Source: Actinospica durhamensis (GTDB lineage: Bacteria; Actinomycetota; Actinomycetes; Streptomycetales; Catenulisporaceae). Taken from it: a DNA stretch of 64,000 nucleotides. The DNA lies in assembly GCF_018139695.1 (NCBI RefSeq), contig NZ_JAGSOG010000008.1:1-64000 (forward strand), given 5' to 3'. The notes below the pieces were generated by a model. The model was not told where the DNA came from. It did no database searches and saw nothing but the letters and a program-made list of their open reading frames with translations. How positions within the stretch are numbered: position 1 is the stretch's first letter; each line of letters begins with the position of its first letter. This document shows, piece by piece, positions 36,060 to 45,740 of the stretch. Both the position numbers and the translations under genes were made by a program.

Positions 36060-36786
36060 CTCGGATTCCTCCTCTGAGGTGTGTGTTGGCGGCCGCGAGG
36101 CCACCGAGGCTGGTGGTGCCCGGCTCGGGCGGACCGAGCCGTCCGGAGCGGGCGCGTTCGGCCCGCTCCGCGCCCTTGGGTACGCCGTGGGGTACGGCGG
36201 CTGCGGCACCGCCGTCCGGCTCTTCGGACCGGAGCCCGGCCGCCGCGTCCGCGTCCTCGGCCTCGACGTGCATCAGCCGGCGTAGCGTCTCTATCGCCCG
36301 GAAGGTCTGGCTTTTGACGGTGCCGGTCGAGCAGCCGAGGGCGTCTGCGGCCTCGATGATGGACAGCTCGCAGTAGTAACGCAGCACGATCACCGCGCGC
36401 TGCCTGGGCGGCAGCAGCGGCAGGGCGCGGCGCAGATCGGCCGTGCCCTCCAGATCGGGGCCCGCCTGGCCGCCGCCTGCCCGCTCGAAGGCGGCTTGCT
36501 CCACTTCGGCCGCCCCCTCCGCCTCCCGGTGCAGGACGACCCGCTTCCACCACGGGCTGCGCTGCTCGGCGAGGAAGGTGTTGACGAGGACCGTGCGGGC
36601 GTAGGCATCCGGATTCGCCGTCTCGTCGATCCGACGCCAGTTGAGGAAGAGCTTCGTCAGGCTGGTCTGCACCAGGTCGTCGGCGCGGTGCCAGTCCTGG
36701 CAGAGCAGGTAGGCGACCCGGCGCAGCCACGCCTGTCTGCCGGTGACGTACTCGGTGAACTGTGCCTGCGTCGTCGCCTGATTCAT
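36049..36786 (-). CDS. SigE-family ECF RNA polymerase sigma factor
   Basis: 245 residues. Sigma-2: 'RVAYLLCQDWHRADDLVQTS', 'LTKLFLNWRRID', 'DAYARTVLVNTFLAEQRSPW', where the terminal '-NTFL..+RS.WW+' is typical of the actinobacterial SigE-type ECF group. Sigma-4: 'LRRALPLLPPRQRAVIVLRY', 'CELSIIEAADALGCSTGTVK', 'SQTFRAIETLRRLM'. After about residue 180 comes a 65-residue G/A/E-rich tail not needed for the fold, unusually long for an ECF factor. It ends inside the start of the membrane-anchored gene at 36059, and the two are surely co-translated. Confidence 0.92.
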   Translation of the reverse strand: MNQATTQAQFTEYVTGRQAWLRRVAYLLCQDWHRADDLVQTSLTKLFLNWRRIDETANPDAYARTVLVNTFLAEQRSPWWKRVVLHREAEGAAEVEQAAFERAGGGQAGPDLEGTADLRRALPLLPPRQRAVIVLRYYCELSIIEAADALGCSTGTVKSQTFRAIETLRRLMHVEAEDADAAAGLRSEEPDGGAAAAVPHGVPKGAERAERARSGRLGPPEPGTTSLGGLAAANTHLRGGIRDGL

Positions 36787-37108
36787 CAGCGACTGCCAGG
36801 GGCCGCGAAGCGCTGCGTATTCGGGTTCACGCTAGGAGATATGCGCGGCGGGGGCGGGAAGTTGCGTCGCCTTCGCGCCCGTTCCGGGCCGAGTCCGTGC
36901 GGCCGCTGCTGATTCGGCCCGAAAGCGCCGGCGCGCCGGATCCGGTATCGCGGCGTCGACTCGGTTTTGAGGCCGGTGACATCAGCGCACAGCAGTGTGA
37001 CCTGTGAGGACTCGATGAGCTCACTCGCCGGCCGATGGGCGTAGAGCATGCCCAATCCGAGACGCCGAGGTTCATCGGCTGTGATGCGGCCGACGTTTAA
37101 TCAGTGTT
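36787..37108. other. Divergent promoter region of sigma factor and lipoprotein
   Basis: About 320 bases without a convincing gene. It must hold the promoters for the sigma factor (leftward) and the lipoprotein (rightward). No promoter can be called with certainty. Confidence 0.4.
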
Positions 37109-37876
37109 ATGGCTCGCCGAGAGTTGATGATTTCCGTGCTTGCGATCGTGACGTCGATGACCATGGTGAGCTGCTCGGGTTCTGGCTCCGGCCCCGGTGC
37201 CCAACCGTCCACTGCTTCGCCGGTCCCGCCGAGCACAGCGGCGGCGAGCAGCCCGCCGGCAAGCCCGACGCCGGCGGGTCCGGCACAGCTGACCGGGAGC
37301 CAACTGGCAGCCTTGCTGCTGACCCCGGATCAGTTCCCTGCGGGCTTCGCCTCCAGCGCAACCGCCGCGCTCGACTCCGGCGGTTCGATCACGACGGCGG
37401 CCCCGTTGCACGATCCGCAGCATCTGAGCTGTCCGCAACTGGTCACCGACCTGTGGCGTCCGGGATTCGGCGAGACCGCGATGGCGACGAACCTCGTCTT
37501 CAACAATGCCACCAGCGAGTCCTACTCGGAGGCGGTCTACCAGTTCGCGAGCTCGGGTCTGGCCGACGTGTTCTACGACGATCTCTCGGCGACCTGGTCC
37601 TCCTGCCGCACGATCGTGGCCGACCTCACCCCGACCGAGGTCGGCCGGATGGCCGTCCTTCCGGCAACCGCGCCCAGCGGCCTCGGGGTGCAGGACTTCG
37701 CCGTGACCATGGACGGTACCGAGGGCCGCCGCCTGAGTCAGACGGTGACGGTCGTGCGCGAGGGCGTGGACGTCTACCTCGGCGCTGCCAGCCGCCTCGG
37801 CACCAAGCAGCCCACCGACCTCAGCAGCGCCGCGCTGCTGCACGAGCTCATCGGCAGCGTGTCCGAGTCGGGTTGA
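37109..37876 (+). CDS. Lipoprotein, sensor-domain-like
   Basis: 255 residues. The signal peptide 'MISVLAIVTSMTMVSC' ends in a lipobox-like MVSC, so the mature protein would start at Cys22 with a lipid anchor. A Ser/Pro/Ala-rich tether (about 25-65) precedes a globular domain beginning 'LTGSQLAALLLTPDQFPAGF' with two cysteines ('HLSCPQLV', 'WSSCRTIV'). This arrangement resembles the external PknH-type sensor domain of mycobacterial lipoproteins and kinases. It is divergent from the sigma factor and may belong to the same regulon. Confidence 0.75.
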   Translation: MARRELMISVLAIVTSMTMVSCSGSGSGPGAQPSTASPVPPSTAAASSPPASPTPAGPAQLTGSQLAALLLTPDQFPAGFASSATAALDSGGSITTAAPLHDPQHLSCPQLVTDLWRPGFGETAMATNLVFNNATSESYSEAVYQFASSGLADVFYDDLSATWSSCRTIVADLTPTEVGRMAVLPATAPSGLGVQDFAVTMDGTEGRRLSQTVTVVREGVDVYLGAASRLGTKQPTDLSSAALLHELIGSVSESG

Positions 37877-37988
37877 TCGGCGCTCCACTCATGGGCCGGG
37901 AACGTGTATGCGGGAACGAGTAGGGAGTTGTCGGCGGTGGCTGAGCTGTTGCCGTAGTCTGTGCCGCAATTGACCTCGGGAGGGACCT

Positions 37989-39035
37989 ATGCGGCGTGCG
38001 CTGTGGACAGTGGCCGCCGGTGCGGCTGCTTCGGGAGCCTTGGCTTACGCAGGGCCCGCGAGTGCTGCGACGGGCACGGCTTCCCCCGGTACGAGCACGA
38101 GTTCGCCCGCGGCGGCGTGCGGACCCGATGGGCAGTTGTCGATGTCCGCGAACACCGATCTGTACGACAGCCAGACCAGCACGCCGGGTCATACGGTGTA
38201 TTCGACGACTGTGATCGGGAACAGTCTCGGTGCGCTGCCCCATGCCGAGATTCGCTTGCAGATCGTCCCGCAGATGCAGGGGGCGACGAATCGGCCACCG
38301 CTGCCGGGCGTCGAGTGGAGCCTCGACGGCGGCGCTTGGCACAACCCGCAGGTGTCGTGGATCACTGACGTGTCCGGCTTGCCGTATTGGATGGGGCCCG
38401 ATCTTGCCATCGGGACGCTGTCGACCGGCACCCATAAGGTCGAGGTCGGCTTCACCTTCGCGACCGGTGATCTGTACGGCGCTTATGGTGCCAACGTCTA
38501 TGTCGATGCCGACAAGTGCTCGGCCGGGGGCGATCTCGGCACTTACGGCTCTGGCTACGTATCGGCGGCTTTCGACGGTCCAGCCCCTGAAGCCGGCTCC
38601 GGCGGGAGCAGCGGAACTTCGGGAGGCACGAAGAGTGGGAGCTCGGGCACCGGAGGCACGGTGCACAGCAGCACGCCGCGAGCGTCGGCGCCGAGCAGCA
38701 GCGCGCCCACGTTGACCGCAGGCGCGACCGCGTCGCAGGCCGCGCCGGGCGTGACCGGCGAGCCTGTCTCGGCTCCCACACGTGCGCTCGGGGCTCAGGA
38801 TGTTGCTGCGCAGAACACGGCCGCGGCCTCCTCGCTTGGCACGTACGCCTTGTGGAGCCTGATCGTTCTCGCCGCGTTCGCACTGGGCGGCTTCGCGGTG
38901 CGCCGGCGGCAACTCCGCGCCAGCGTCAGCACTGTCGCCGGTACGGACCTCACCGCAGGCAGCAGCGGCGACAGGGGCGACAGCGATGGCACTGACGGCA
39001 CCGATGGCACCGATGGTCAGGGCCCTGCTGCATAG
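37989..39035 (+). CDS. Exported protein with Gly/Ser linker and C-terminal membrane anchor
   Basis: 348 residues from the ATG at 37989 with GGAGGGA just upstream. Signal peptide ('LWTVAAGAAASGALAYAGPA'), a head domain of about 150 residues ('IRLQIVPQMQGATNRPPLPG', 'VEWSLDGGAWHNPQVSWIT', 'HKVEVGFTFATGDLYGAYGA'), a long G/S/T linker (about 195-280), one helix ('LWSLIVLAAFALGGFAV'), RRRQLR, and a cytosolic tail with repeated 'DGTDG'. The order equals that of the gene at 6416 although the heads differ. It lacks a sortase motif. A displayed surface protein of unknown ligand. Confidence 0.75.
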   Translation: MRRALWTVAAGAAASGALAYAGPASAATGTASPGTSTSSPAAACGPDGQLSMSANTDLYDSQTSTPGHTVYSTTVIGNSLGALPHAEIRLQIVPQMQGATNRPPLPGVEWSLDGGAWHNPQVSWITDVSGLPYWMGPDLAIGTLSTGTHKVEVGFTFATGDLYGAYGANVYVDADKCSAGGDLGTYGSGYVSAAFDGPAPEAGSGGSSGTSGGTKSGSSGTGGTVHSSTPRASAPSSSAPTLTAGATASQAAPGVTGEPVSAPTRALGAQDVAAQNTAAASSLGTYALWSLIVLAAFALGGFAVRRRQLRASVSTVAGTDLTAGSSGDRGDSDGTDGTDGTDGQGPAA

Positions 39036-39256
39036 GTCGTGTCGGGACGTCGCTTGGCGGGGGGCTTGCGCAGTGCTCCTCGCGCTCGCTCACAGGACGC
39101 CGCTGGTGCGGATTGCTTCGCTGGTGTCGAGGCCGAGCCGGGCGTACCAGTTCAGGGCGAATTCGAAGGAGAGGTACTTGCCGATCAGGCCGGCTGCGGC
39201 GAGGTGCTGGTGGTTTCTTCGGCATCCGGCTGCGGCTGTCCGCCGGCCGCCCGGGG

Positions 39257-39301
39257 CCGCCCGGGCGCCGCGCCGGTCTTCACAGCGTGGCGCCCGGACG
39301 G
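39257..39301. terminator. Hairpin terminator of paralog D
   Basis: CCGCCCGGGCGCC (39257-39269) and 39289-39301 pair over 13 bases with one mismatch and a 19-base loop, directly after the stop of the minus-strand gene at 39308. Confidence 0.6.
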
Positions 39302-39307
39302 CGGGGA

Positions 39308-41029
39308 TCACTGGTTCTCGAAGTAGCCGAACCAGTCCATGATCACCTGGGCGCTTCCGTTGCCGCCGAGGTAGATCGCGTAGCCGTTCGTACCGGGAGC
39401 GAGGAACGCCAGGTTCGCGATCGTCTGGCCGGCCGTGTAGTTGAGGTTCGAGGTCGGGTTCAGCGCCGCGGGCACCATCGGGCTGTACGGGTACAGCGAC
39501 AGGTAGCCGTTGCCCGTGGGCTGCGTCACCGTCGCGTTGAAGATCGCGGCGGTGGGCAAGGCCGGTGAGTCGGATGCGGCCACCGGGAAGGGCTCCGATT
39601 GCGGGAGGCCGGCCTGGATCGGACCGCCGGTGCTGCGCGTGTCCAGAATGCGGATCGGCCCGGAGAGCGGGACGTAGGCGCTGCCGCCCGCGGGGCTGGG
39701 CGTGCCGGTGAAGTAGCCGGAGGCGTCGGCGATGATGTCCACGGGACCGGCACCGCTGTTGTGGATGGCGATCTGGCCGATCGTGGGGGATTCGAAGCTG
39801 ATCGGCACGATCGCCGCGTTGGCCGAAGCCGCTCCCGCCGCGTAGTTGAGGTTGGAGGCGGACGGGATCGGCCCGGTGCCGCTCGGGTTGCTGGTGGAGT
39901 AGGCGGTGATCACGCCCGGGTGCGTGGCGTCGACCGCGGTCAGGTTGACCGCGACGGCCGCCGCGTCGAACGGGATCACGCCGCCCTTGATGCCGGACAC
40001 GGTCACGTAGATGGTCCCGTTGGCCGGGATCCGGGCGATCTTGCCGGTGCCGATCCCCTTGCGGGTGTCGATGATCCGCGTCGGCGTGACCGGGAAGTAC
40101 GCGTCGGCATTCGCGTCGGTGAAGTAGCCCTGGATGTCGGCGACGATGCCGGTCGAGCCGCTCGAGTTGTTGTAGAAGTCGATCAGGCCGTTCTTGCCGA
40201 CCGGCACCACCACGAGGTTCGGCACGTTCTTGTTCTTGGCGTAGTTCACGTTCGACGTGATCGGACGCGTCGACGCCTTGCCCGACTGGTCCTCGTCGCC
40301 GTACACCGTGAGCACGCCGTTCGCGGTGCCCCCGGTCGCCGTCACGTTCATCACGACGGCGGTGACGCCGACGGGGGTGGAGGACTTCTGGGCGCCGTCG
40401 CTCACACCGACTCCGGCGACCTTGAGCTTGAGCGTGCCGTGCGGGGCGACCGGGGCCGCGGCCGCGCCGATTCCCTTGCGGGTGTCGAGCATCCGCCACG
40501 GACCGAACGCGGTGAACTCGGAGCCGAGCGTCTGCACGGCGACGGAGTTGGTCGCGGTGTCGCCGGAGCCGTCGTCCACCGTGACGGTGATCGTCTCGGG
40601 GCCGGAATAGCCGTATGCGTGCTGGAATTTCAGCGGTTCCGTGGCGCCTGCGTCGACGGTCTGGAAGATCTCCGAGACGTCGCCCCACTTGATGTCGAGT
40701 TGCGCGGTTCCGGTCGTCAGGCCGGTGACGTCGACCGTCAGCTCGACGCCCAGGGCGCTGGTTTCCTGGGCCTGGAGCGCGACGGCCAGGTTCGGGTTGG
40801 GCGTCGTGGTCGAGGTCGCGTCGAGCGTGCGGACGAGCTTCGAACTGCTCGCCGGGCTGGTGAAGGTCCTGGCTCCGGCAGCCTGCGCGAGCGACGCGGC
40901 GGACTTGACGAACGCGTGGGCCGACGAAGCCGACGCGGCCGGTGTGGCGGCCTCGGCGAGAGTCGGGGTGAGAGCGATACCGAACGAGCCGACGAGGGCC
41001 AGCGGTATCAAGACAGAGCGGCGTTGCAC
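39308..41029 (-). CDS. Secreted PKD-like protein with three RILDTR repeats (paralog D)
   Basis: 573 residues from the GTG at 41029, with GGGGAGG six bases upstream. The signal peptide ends near 'TPTLAEAATPAA'. Unlike paralogs A, C and F there is no beta-helix. An Ala/Ser-rich segment (25-80) leads directly to a PKD-like domain (about 85-170, 'TAQLDIKWGDVSEIFQ', 'FQHAYGYSGPETITVTVDDG'). Three repeats start near 177 ('[20 protein letters not shown]'), 314 ('RIIDTRKGIGTGKIARIPAN') and 456 ('IRILDTRSTGGPI'). The last ends 'MDWFGYFENQ', shared with relic B but different from the DVFGYY ending of the others. This is the shortest member and shows that the repeat tail is the constant part of the family. 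Confidence 0.86.
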   Translation of the reverse strand: MQRRSVLIPLALVGSFGIALTPTLAEAATPAASASSAHAFVKSAASLAQAAGARTFTSPASSSKLVRTLDATSTTTPNPNLAVALQAQETSALGVELTVDVTGLTTGTAQLDIKWGDVSEIFQTVDAGATEPLKFQHAYGYSGPETITVTVDDGSGDTATNSVAVQTLGSEFTAFGPWRMLDTRKGIGAAAAPVAPHGTLKLKVAGVGVSDGAQKSSTPVGVTAVVMNVTATGGTANGVLTVYGDEDQSGKASTRPITSNVNYAKNKNVPNLVVVPVGKNGLIDFYNNSSGSTGIVADIQGYFTDANADAYFPVTPTRIIDTRKGIGTGKIARIPANGTIYVTVSGIKGGVIPFDAAAVAVNLTAVDATHPGVITAYSTSNPSGTGPIPSASNLNYAAGAASANAAIVPISFESPTIGQIAIHNSGAGPVDIIADASGYFTGTPSPAGGSAYVPLSGPIRILDTRSTGGPIQAGLPQSEPFPVAASDSPALPTAAIFNATVTQPTGNGYLSLYPYSPMVPAALNPTSNLNYTAGQTIANLAFLAPGTNGYAIYLGGNGSAQVIMDWFGYFENQ

Positions 41030-41131
41030 CGCATCCTCCCCTGGATGTTTTCCGCGCTGCGAGAGCACGGGGCGACAGAGCTGAGCCAACCGACGCTACT
41101 GCTCACCAGCGTTTCAGGCCATATATTTTCG

Positions 41132-41764
41132 TCACGGCTTTGATACGGACCGGCGCGCGACGAGCTTCGCCTCCAGGTGCCGGCGCACGTCGGGCCACTC
41201 GGCGCCGGTGATCGAGAAGATCGCGGCATCGCGCAGCAGGCCGTCTTCGCCGGGGGCCCAGGAGCGCGACCAGTTGCGCAGCACGCCTTCGAAGCGCGCA
41301 CCCACGCTCTCGATCGCCGCCCGCGAACGCGCGTTGCGTGCGTCGGTCTTCAAGTCCACGCGCATGACGCCGAACGCCTCGAACGCGTGCCGGAACAGCA
41401 GGTATTTGGCTTCGGTGTTGATGCCGGTGCCCTGCGCGTCGGCGGCGAGCCAGGTGAAGCCGACTTCGATCGCGTACAGGCTGCCGTCCTCGCGGCGGCG
41501 CGGGTCCCAGAAGGAGGTGGCGCCCACCGTCCGACCCGTGGCCACCTCGATCTGCGCATAGGGGGCCAGGCGCCCGGCGGCGGCCCGCGCGTGCTGCTGC
41601 TCGACGTAGTCGACTGCCTCCTCCAGCGTGGAGGGAACCCAGGTGTACCCGTATGAATCGCGCGACTGCGCTGCCGCGGCCAGGCCCGCAGCGTGGTGCT
41701 GATCGAGCGGTTCGAGCCGAACGAACCGACCTTCGAGTACGGGTCCTTCGAGGTGGAAGTCCAT
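41132..41764 (-). CDS. GNAT acetyltransferase, RimJ/RimL type
   Basis: 210 residues from the ATG at 41764. '[20 protein letters not shown]' opens the fold, '[20 protein letters not shown]', '[20 protein letters not shown]' (acetyl-CoA loop, QGTGIN) and '[20 protein letters not shown]' followed by '[11 protein letters not shown]' are typical of RimJ/RimL-like N-acetyltransferases acting on protein N-termini or small amines. It is monocistronic and divergent from paralog E. Confidence 0.92.
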   Translation of the reverse strand: MDFHLEGPVLEGRFVRLEPLDQHHAAGLAAAAQSRDSYGYTWVPSTLEEAVDYVEQQHARAAAGRLAPYAQIEVATGRTVGATSFWDPRRREDGSLYAIEVGFTWLAADAQGTGINTEAKYLLFRHAFEAFGVMRVDLKTDARNARSRAAIESVGARFEGVLRNWSRSWAPGEDGLLRDAAIFSITGAEWPDVRRHLEAKLVARRSVSKP

Positions 41765-42024
41765 GCGCAGGACTGTAGCGGGGCGGCGCTCGGCAGAGGT
41801 TCGGCACGGTTCGGCGCAGCAGCCTGAGTGCGTCGGCTTCGCAGCCGGCCCGACCGGAACGTATGGGCTCTGTAACACTTCCGTCCCGCTCTCGCACTGA
41901 TCATGAATGCCCCCTTATGGTCATCCGGGAGTCAAGGCGGGGTAAAGCCTCGCGGCCCGCCTGCTGACGGCGGGCACATCGTTTTCGCAGGTGCCCGGGG
42001 TGCCGGGCTTGGGAGGACCTATCC

Positions 42025-45000
42025 ATGCCGGCCAATTCGTCGCGCCGTGGTGCCGTGCGCGTGTGGGCGCTCGTGTTGTCCCTACTCGTCGGTGTGTCGG
42101 CGGGGGCGGTGGTGAGCGCGGCGCCCGCGCGCGCCGACGTGGACACCGTCTCCAATGACAACCAGCGCACGGGGTGGGACCAGAACGAGCCCGCGCTCTC
42201 GTCGGGGTCGGTGACCGGCAGCGACTTCGGCCAGCTGTTCTCGACCGCGCTCGACGGGCAGATCTACGCGCAGCCGCTGGTGGTGGGCTCGACGGTGATC
42301 GTCGGGACCGAGGAGAACTACGTCTACGGGCTCAACAGCGAGACCGGGGCCATCCTCTGGTCGACCTACCTCGGCCCGTCCTGGCCGGCTTCCACCATCG
42401 GCTGCGGCGATCTCGTGCCCGACATCGGGATCACCTCGACCCCGGTCTACGACCCGTCCTCCGGGTACGTCTACCTGACCGCGAAGGTGAACAACGGGAC
42501 CAGCGCCAGTCTGCCGCACTACTACCTCTACGCGCTGAACGCGGCCACGGGCGCGGTGCGACCGGGGTGGCCGGTGACGATCGGGGGCTCGCCCTCGAAC
42601 GACCCGACGAACACCTTCGACACCGAGGACCAGCTTCAGCGCCCGGGCCTGCTGCTGCAGAACGGCAGCATCTACCTGGCCTTCGGCGGGCACTGCGACT
42701 ACCAGCCCTACCGCGGTTACGTGGTCGGGGTGAACATCGGCACGCAGGTGCAGCACATGTGGACCACCGAGGCCGGGGCGAACGCGTCGGGCGCGGGGGT
42801 CTGGCTCTCCGGCGGCGGGATCGTCTCGGACGGCGCGGGCGGCATGTTCATCGCGACCGGCAACGGGGTCACGCCTCCGGTCGGGCCCGGCACCTCGCCG
42901 CCGACCACGCTCTCCGAGTCCGTGGTGCACCTGGCCGTCGCGGCCGACGGCACCATCTCGGCCTCCGACTTCTTCGCGCCCGCGAACGCGGCGACACTGG
43001 ACGCGAACGACCAGGACGTGGCCTCCGGCGGTCCGGTCGCGTTGCCCGACGCCGAGTTCGGCACCACGGCCGACCCGCATCTGATGGTGGAGATCGGCAA
43101 GGACGGACGGCTGTTCCTCCTCAATCGCGACTCCCTCGGCGGCCGGGCGCAGGGCGCGGGCGGCACCGACGCGGTCGTGGGCGAGACCACCCTGGCCGGC
43201 GTCTGGGGGCATCCCGCGGTGTGGGGCGGGGACGGCGGATACGTGTACGTCGACGAGGCCTACAGCCATCTGGTCGCCCTCGGCTACGGGCTGACCGGGA
43301 CCGGGCAGCCGGCGCTGCACGTGGCCGGAAACAGCGCGGAGAGCTTCGGCTACACCTCCGGCTCGCCCGTGGTGACCTCGAACGGCACCACGTCCGGCTC
43401 GGCCCTGGTCTGGGTCGTGCAGGCCTCAGGGCCGAACGGCAGCAACGGCGAGTTGATGGTCTACAACGCGGTGCCCTCGAACGGCGTGATGACCCTGCTG
43501 CGCTCCTGGCCGCTGGGCACCGTCTCCAAGTTCTCGGTGCCCGCGACGAACAACGGCCGGATCTACGTCGGCACCCGCGACGGCAACCTGATCGCGTTCG
43601 GCGCGCCCACGACGCAGCCCTTGCAGGGCAGCGGGGCCGCGTTCGGCTCGGTGGCGGTCGACTCCACCAGCTCGGCGAACGTCACGCTGACCGCGGCGAG
43701 GACGGTCACGGTCTCCGCGGCCACCACCAGCGCCCCGTTCGGGGTCGGCGCGACCACCACTCCCGCCCTGCCGGTCACGCTGACGGCCGGTCAGACGCTG
43801 ACCGTTCCGGTGACCTACAGCCCGACGGCCTGGGGTGCGAGTACCGGCACACTCTCGCTGACCACTGATCAGGGCACGGTGAACTTCGGACTGAGCGGTA
43901 CCGGCACCCAAGGAGGTCTGGCCGCGACTCCCGCGTCCCAGGACTGGGGAAGCATGGCCGTGGGCAGTTCGGAGACGCTGACCGTCGGCGTGACGAACAC
44001 CGGCACGACCACCGAGACCATCACCGGTGTGACGGGGCCGAGCGCGCCGTTCACCGCGAGCGGACTTCCCGCCGTCGGCAGCACGATCGCGCCGGGGGTG
44101 TCCGAGACGATGAGCGTCACCTACGCGCCGACCGCAGTCGAGAACGACAGCTCCTCGATCGTGCTCACGAGTGATCAGGGCTCGGTGACGATCCCGTTGA
44201 CGGGCGTCGGGATCCAGGCCGATCCACAGGTGACGATCAATCCGACGAGCCTGTCCTTCGGCAACGTCGCGATCGGCCAGGTCGCCACGCAGACCTTCAC
44301 CGTGGCCAACACCGGAAACGTCAATCTGACGGTGACCAAGGCCGCACCGGCGGCCGCGCCGTTCGGCGCGGTCAACCCGATCCCGGAGAACCAGGAACTG
44401 GCGCCGGGGGAGAGCTACACCGTCTCGGTCACCTTCACCCCGACCGCGTTGACCAGTTATTCGGGCGTCTACGAGGTCTCCACCAACACCGGGCAGGGCG
44501 CGATGAGCATCACGCTGACCGGGACCGGCGTGGGCTCCCAGTACGCCTCGACCGGACCCACCCGGATCCTCGACACCCGCTACGGCCTCGGCGCGCCGAA
44601 GGCGAAGGTCGCCGTCGGCAGCTACGTCGCGCTCAAGATCGCGGGTAACGGCTCGATCCCGGCGAGCGTGGCCGCCGTGGCCCTGAACGTCACCGCGACC
44701 GACACCGTGGGCAACGGCTACGTCAGCGTCGAGCCGGACGGTACCGGCGCCGCGACCTCGAACCTCAACTACCTGGCCGGACAGACGAAGGCGAACACGG
44801 TGATCGCCCCGGTCGCCGCGGACGGCAAGGTCGACCTGTACGTCGTCGGTTCGAGCGGCGGCAGCGCCGACCTGATCGCCGACGTTTCCGGCTACTTCGC
44901 CGGGGGCGTGGGCAGCGGGTACACCCCGGTGACTCCGGCCCGGATCCTCGACACCCGCCACGGCACCGGCGCCCCGGCCAAGCAGGTCGCCGGGAACTCC

Positions 45001-45660
45001 GGCCTGTCCGTGGGCATCGCGGGCGCGGACTCGATCCCGTCCGGGGTCACCGCCGTGGCGCTGCACGTGACCGTGACGGACGCGGCCGCCAACGGCTGGA
45101 TCGCGGCCGAGCCGGACGGTGCGGGCACGCCGACGACCTCGATCCTGAACTACCTCAAGGGCCAGACGGTCTCCAACACGGTGATCGTGCCGGTGGCCGC
45201 GGACGGCAAGATCGAGCTCTACAACGGCGGCGGCAGTGGGGCGGTGGACCTGATCGGGGATGTGGCCGGGTACTACTCGGCGGCGTCGAAGGGCACGTAC
45301 GTGCCGGTCACCCCGTATCGGGCCTGGGATTCGCGCAAGAGCGGCACCGCGCTCGTCTCCAACGGCACCACGACCTACGCGCTCGGTGCCACGCAGACGC
45401 AGCTGGGCATCCCCTCGGGCGCGACGATCGCGGCGAACATCACCGTCGCCGACACCACGGCCAACGGGTACGTCACCGCCTTCGCGGCCGGCAGCGCGCT
45501 GCCGGGTGTCTCGAACCTCAACTACCTCACCGGCCAGACCGTGGCGGGGCTGAGCATCGTGGCCACCAGCGGCGCGCAGCAGAAGCTCAGCGTCTACAAC
45601 CAGTCGACCGGGCACGGCGACGTGATCCTGGACGTGTTCGGCTACTTCACGACCGGCTGA
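42025..45660 (+). CDS. Secreted beta-propeller/anchor-D protein with three RILDTR repeats (paralog E)
   Basis: 1211 residues, the largest of the family. ATG at 42025 with GGGAGG eight bases upstream; signal peptide to about residue 37 ('VSAAPARADV'). Residues about 38-530 form a PQQ-like beta-propeller ('LVVGSTVIVGTEENYVYGLN', 'SETGAILWSTYLG', 'IGITSTPVYDPSSGYVYLTA'). Three choice-of-anchor-D/ASH-like domains start near 535 ('FGSVAVDSTSSANVTL'), 631 ('QDWGSMAVGSSETLTVGVTN') and 731 ('LSFGNVAIGQVATQTFTVAN'). Three family repeats start near 846 ('TRILDTRYGLGAPKAKVAVG'), 972 ('ARILDTRHGTGAPAKQV') and 1098 ('YRAWDSRKSGTAL'), ending DVFGYFTTG. Conserved PQQ ligands are not identifiable, so it may be a binding rather than redox protein. 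A 19-bp terminator follows. Confidence 0.88.
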   Translation: MPANSSRRGAVRVWALVLSLLVGVSAGAVVSAAPARADVDTVSNDNQRTGWDQNEPALSSGSVTGSDFGQLFSTALDGQIYAQPLVVGSTVIVGTEENYVYGLNSETGAILWSTYLGPSWPASTIGCGDLVPDIGITSTPVYDPSSGYVYLTAKVNNGTSASLPHYYLYALNAATGAVRPGWPVTIGGSPSNDPTNTFDTEDQLQRPGLLLQNGSIYLAFGGHCDYQPYRGYVVGVNIGTQVQHMWTTEAGANASGAGVWLSGGGIVSDGAGGMFIATGNGVTPPVGPGTSPPTTLSESVVHLAVAADGTISASDFFAPANAATLDANDQDVASGGPVALPDAEFGTTADPHLMVEIGKDGRLFLLNRDSLGGRAQGAGGTDAVVGETTLAGVWGHPAVWGGDGGYVYVDEAYSHLVALGYGLTGTGQPALHVAGNSAESFGYTSGSPVVTSNGTTSGSALVWVVQASGPNGSNGELMVYNAVPSNGVMTLLRSWPLGTVSKFSVPATNNGRIYVGTRDGNLIAFGAPTTQPLQGSGAAFGSVAVDSTSSANVTLTAARTVTVSAATTSAPFGVGATTTPALPVTLTAGQTLTVPVTYSPTAWGASTGTLSLTTDQGTVNFGLSGTGTQGGLAATPASQDWGSMAVGSSETLTVGVTNTGTTTETITGVTGPSAPFTASGLPAVGSTIAPGVSETMSVTYAPTAVENDSSSIVLTSDQGSVTIPLTGVGIQADPQVTINPTSLSFGNVAIGQVATQTFTVANTGNVNLTVTKAAPAAAPFGAVNPIPENQELAPGESYTVSVTFTPTALTSYSGVYEVSTNTGQGAMSITLTGTGVGSQYASTGPTRILDTRYGLGAPKAKVAVGSYVALKIAGNGSIPASVAAVALNVTATDTVGNGYVSVEPDGTGAATSNLNYLAGQTKANTVIAPVAADGKVDLYVVGSSGGSADLIADVSGYFAGGVGSGYTPVTPARILDTRHGTGAPAKQVAGNSGLSVGIAGADSIPSGVTAVALHVTVTDAAANGWIAAEPDGAGTPTTSILNYLKGQTVSNTVIVPVAADGKIELYNGGGSGAVDLIGDVAGYYSAASKGTYVPVTPYRAWDSRKSGTALVSNGTTTYALGATQTQLGIPSGATIAANITVADTTANGYVTAFAAGSALPGVSNLNYLTGQTVAGLSIVATSGAQQKLSVYNQSTGHGDVILDVFGYFTTG

Positions 45661-45669
45661 GCCAGGCGA

Positions 45670-45713
45670 GGCCACGGCCCCGGCAGCCTGCGAAGGCTGC
45701 CGGGGCCGTGGCC
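45670..45713. terminator. Perfect 19-bp bidirectional terminator
   Basis: GGCCACGGCCCCGGCAGCC (45670-45688) pairs exactly with 45695-45713 around a 6-base loop, followed by TTT on the plus strand. It lies between the convergent stop codons of paralogs E (45660) and F (45741). Confidence 0.92.
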
Positions 45714-45740
45714 TTTCCGCGGGACGGAAGTCCGGTGTGA

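Noticed and set aside
39090-39235. Minus-strand frame with 'LIGKYLSFEFALNWYARLGL' after the end of paralog D
   Set aside because: It looks protein-like, but it has no start, no ribosome binding site and only a short length, and I cannot tie it to a family. It may be a gene fragment or chance.
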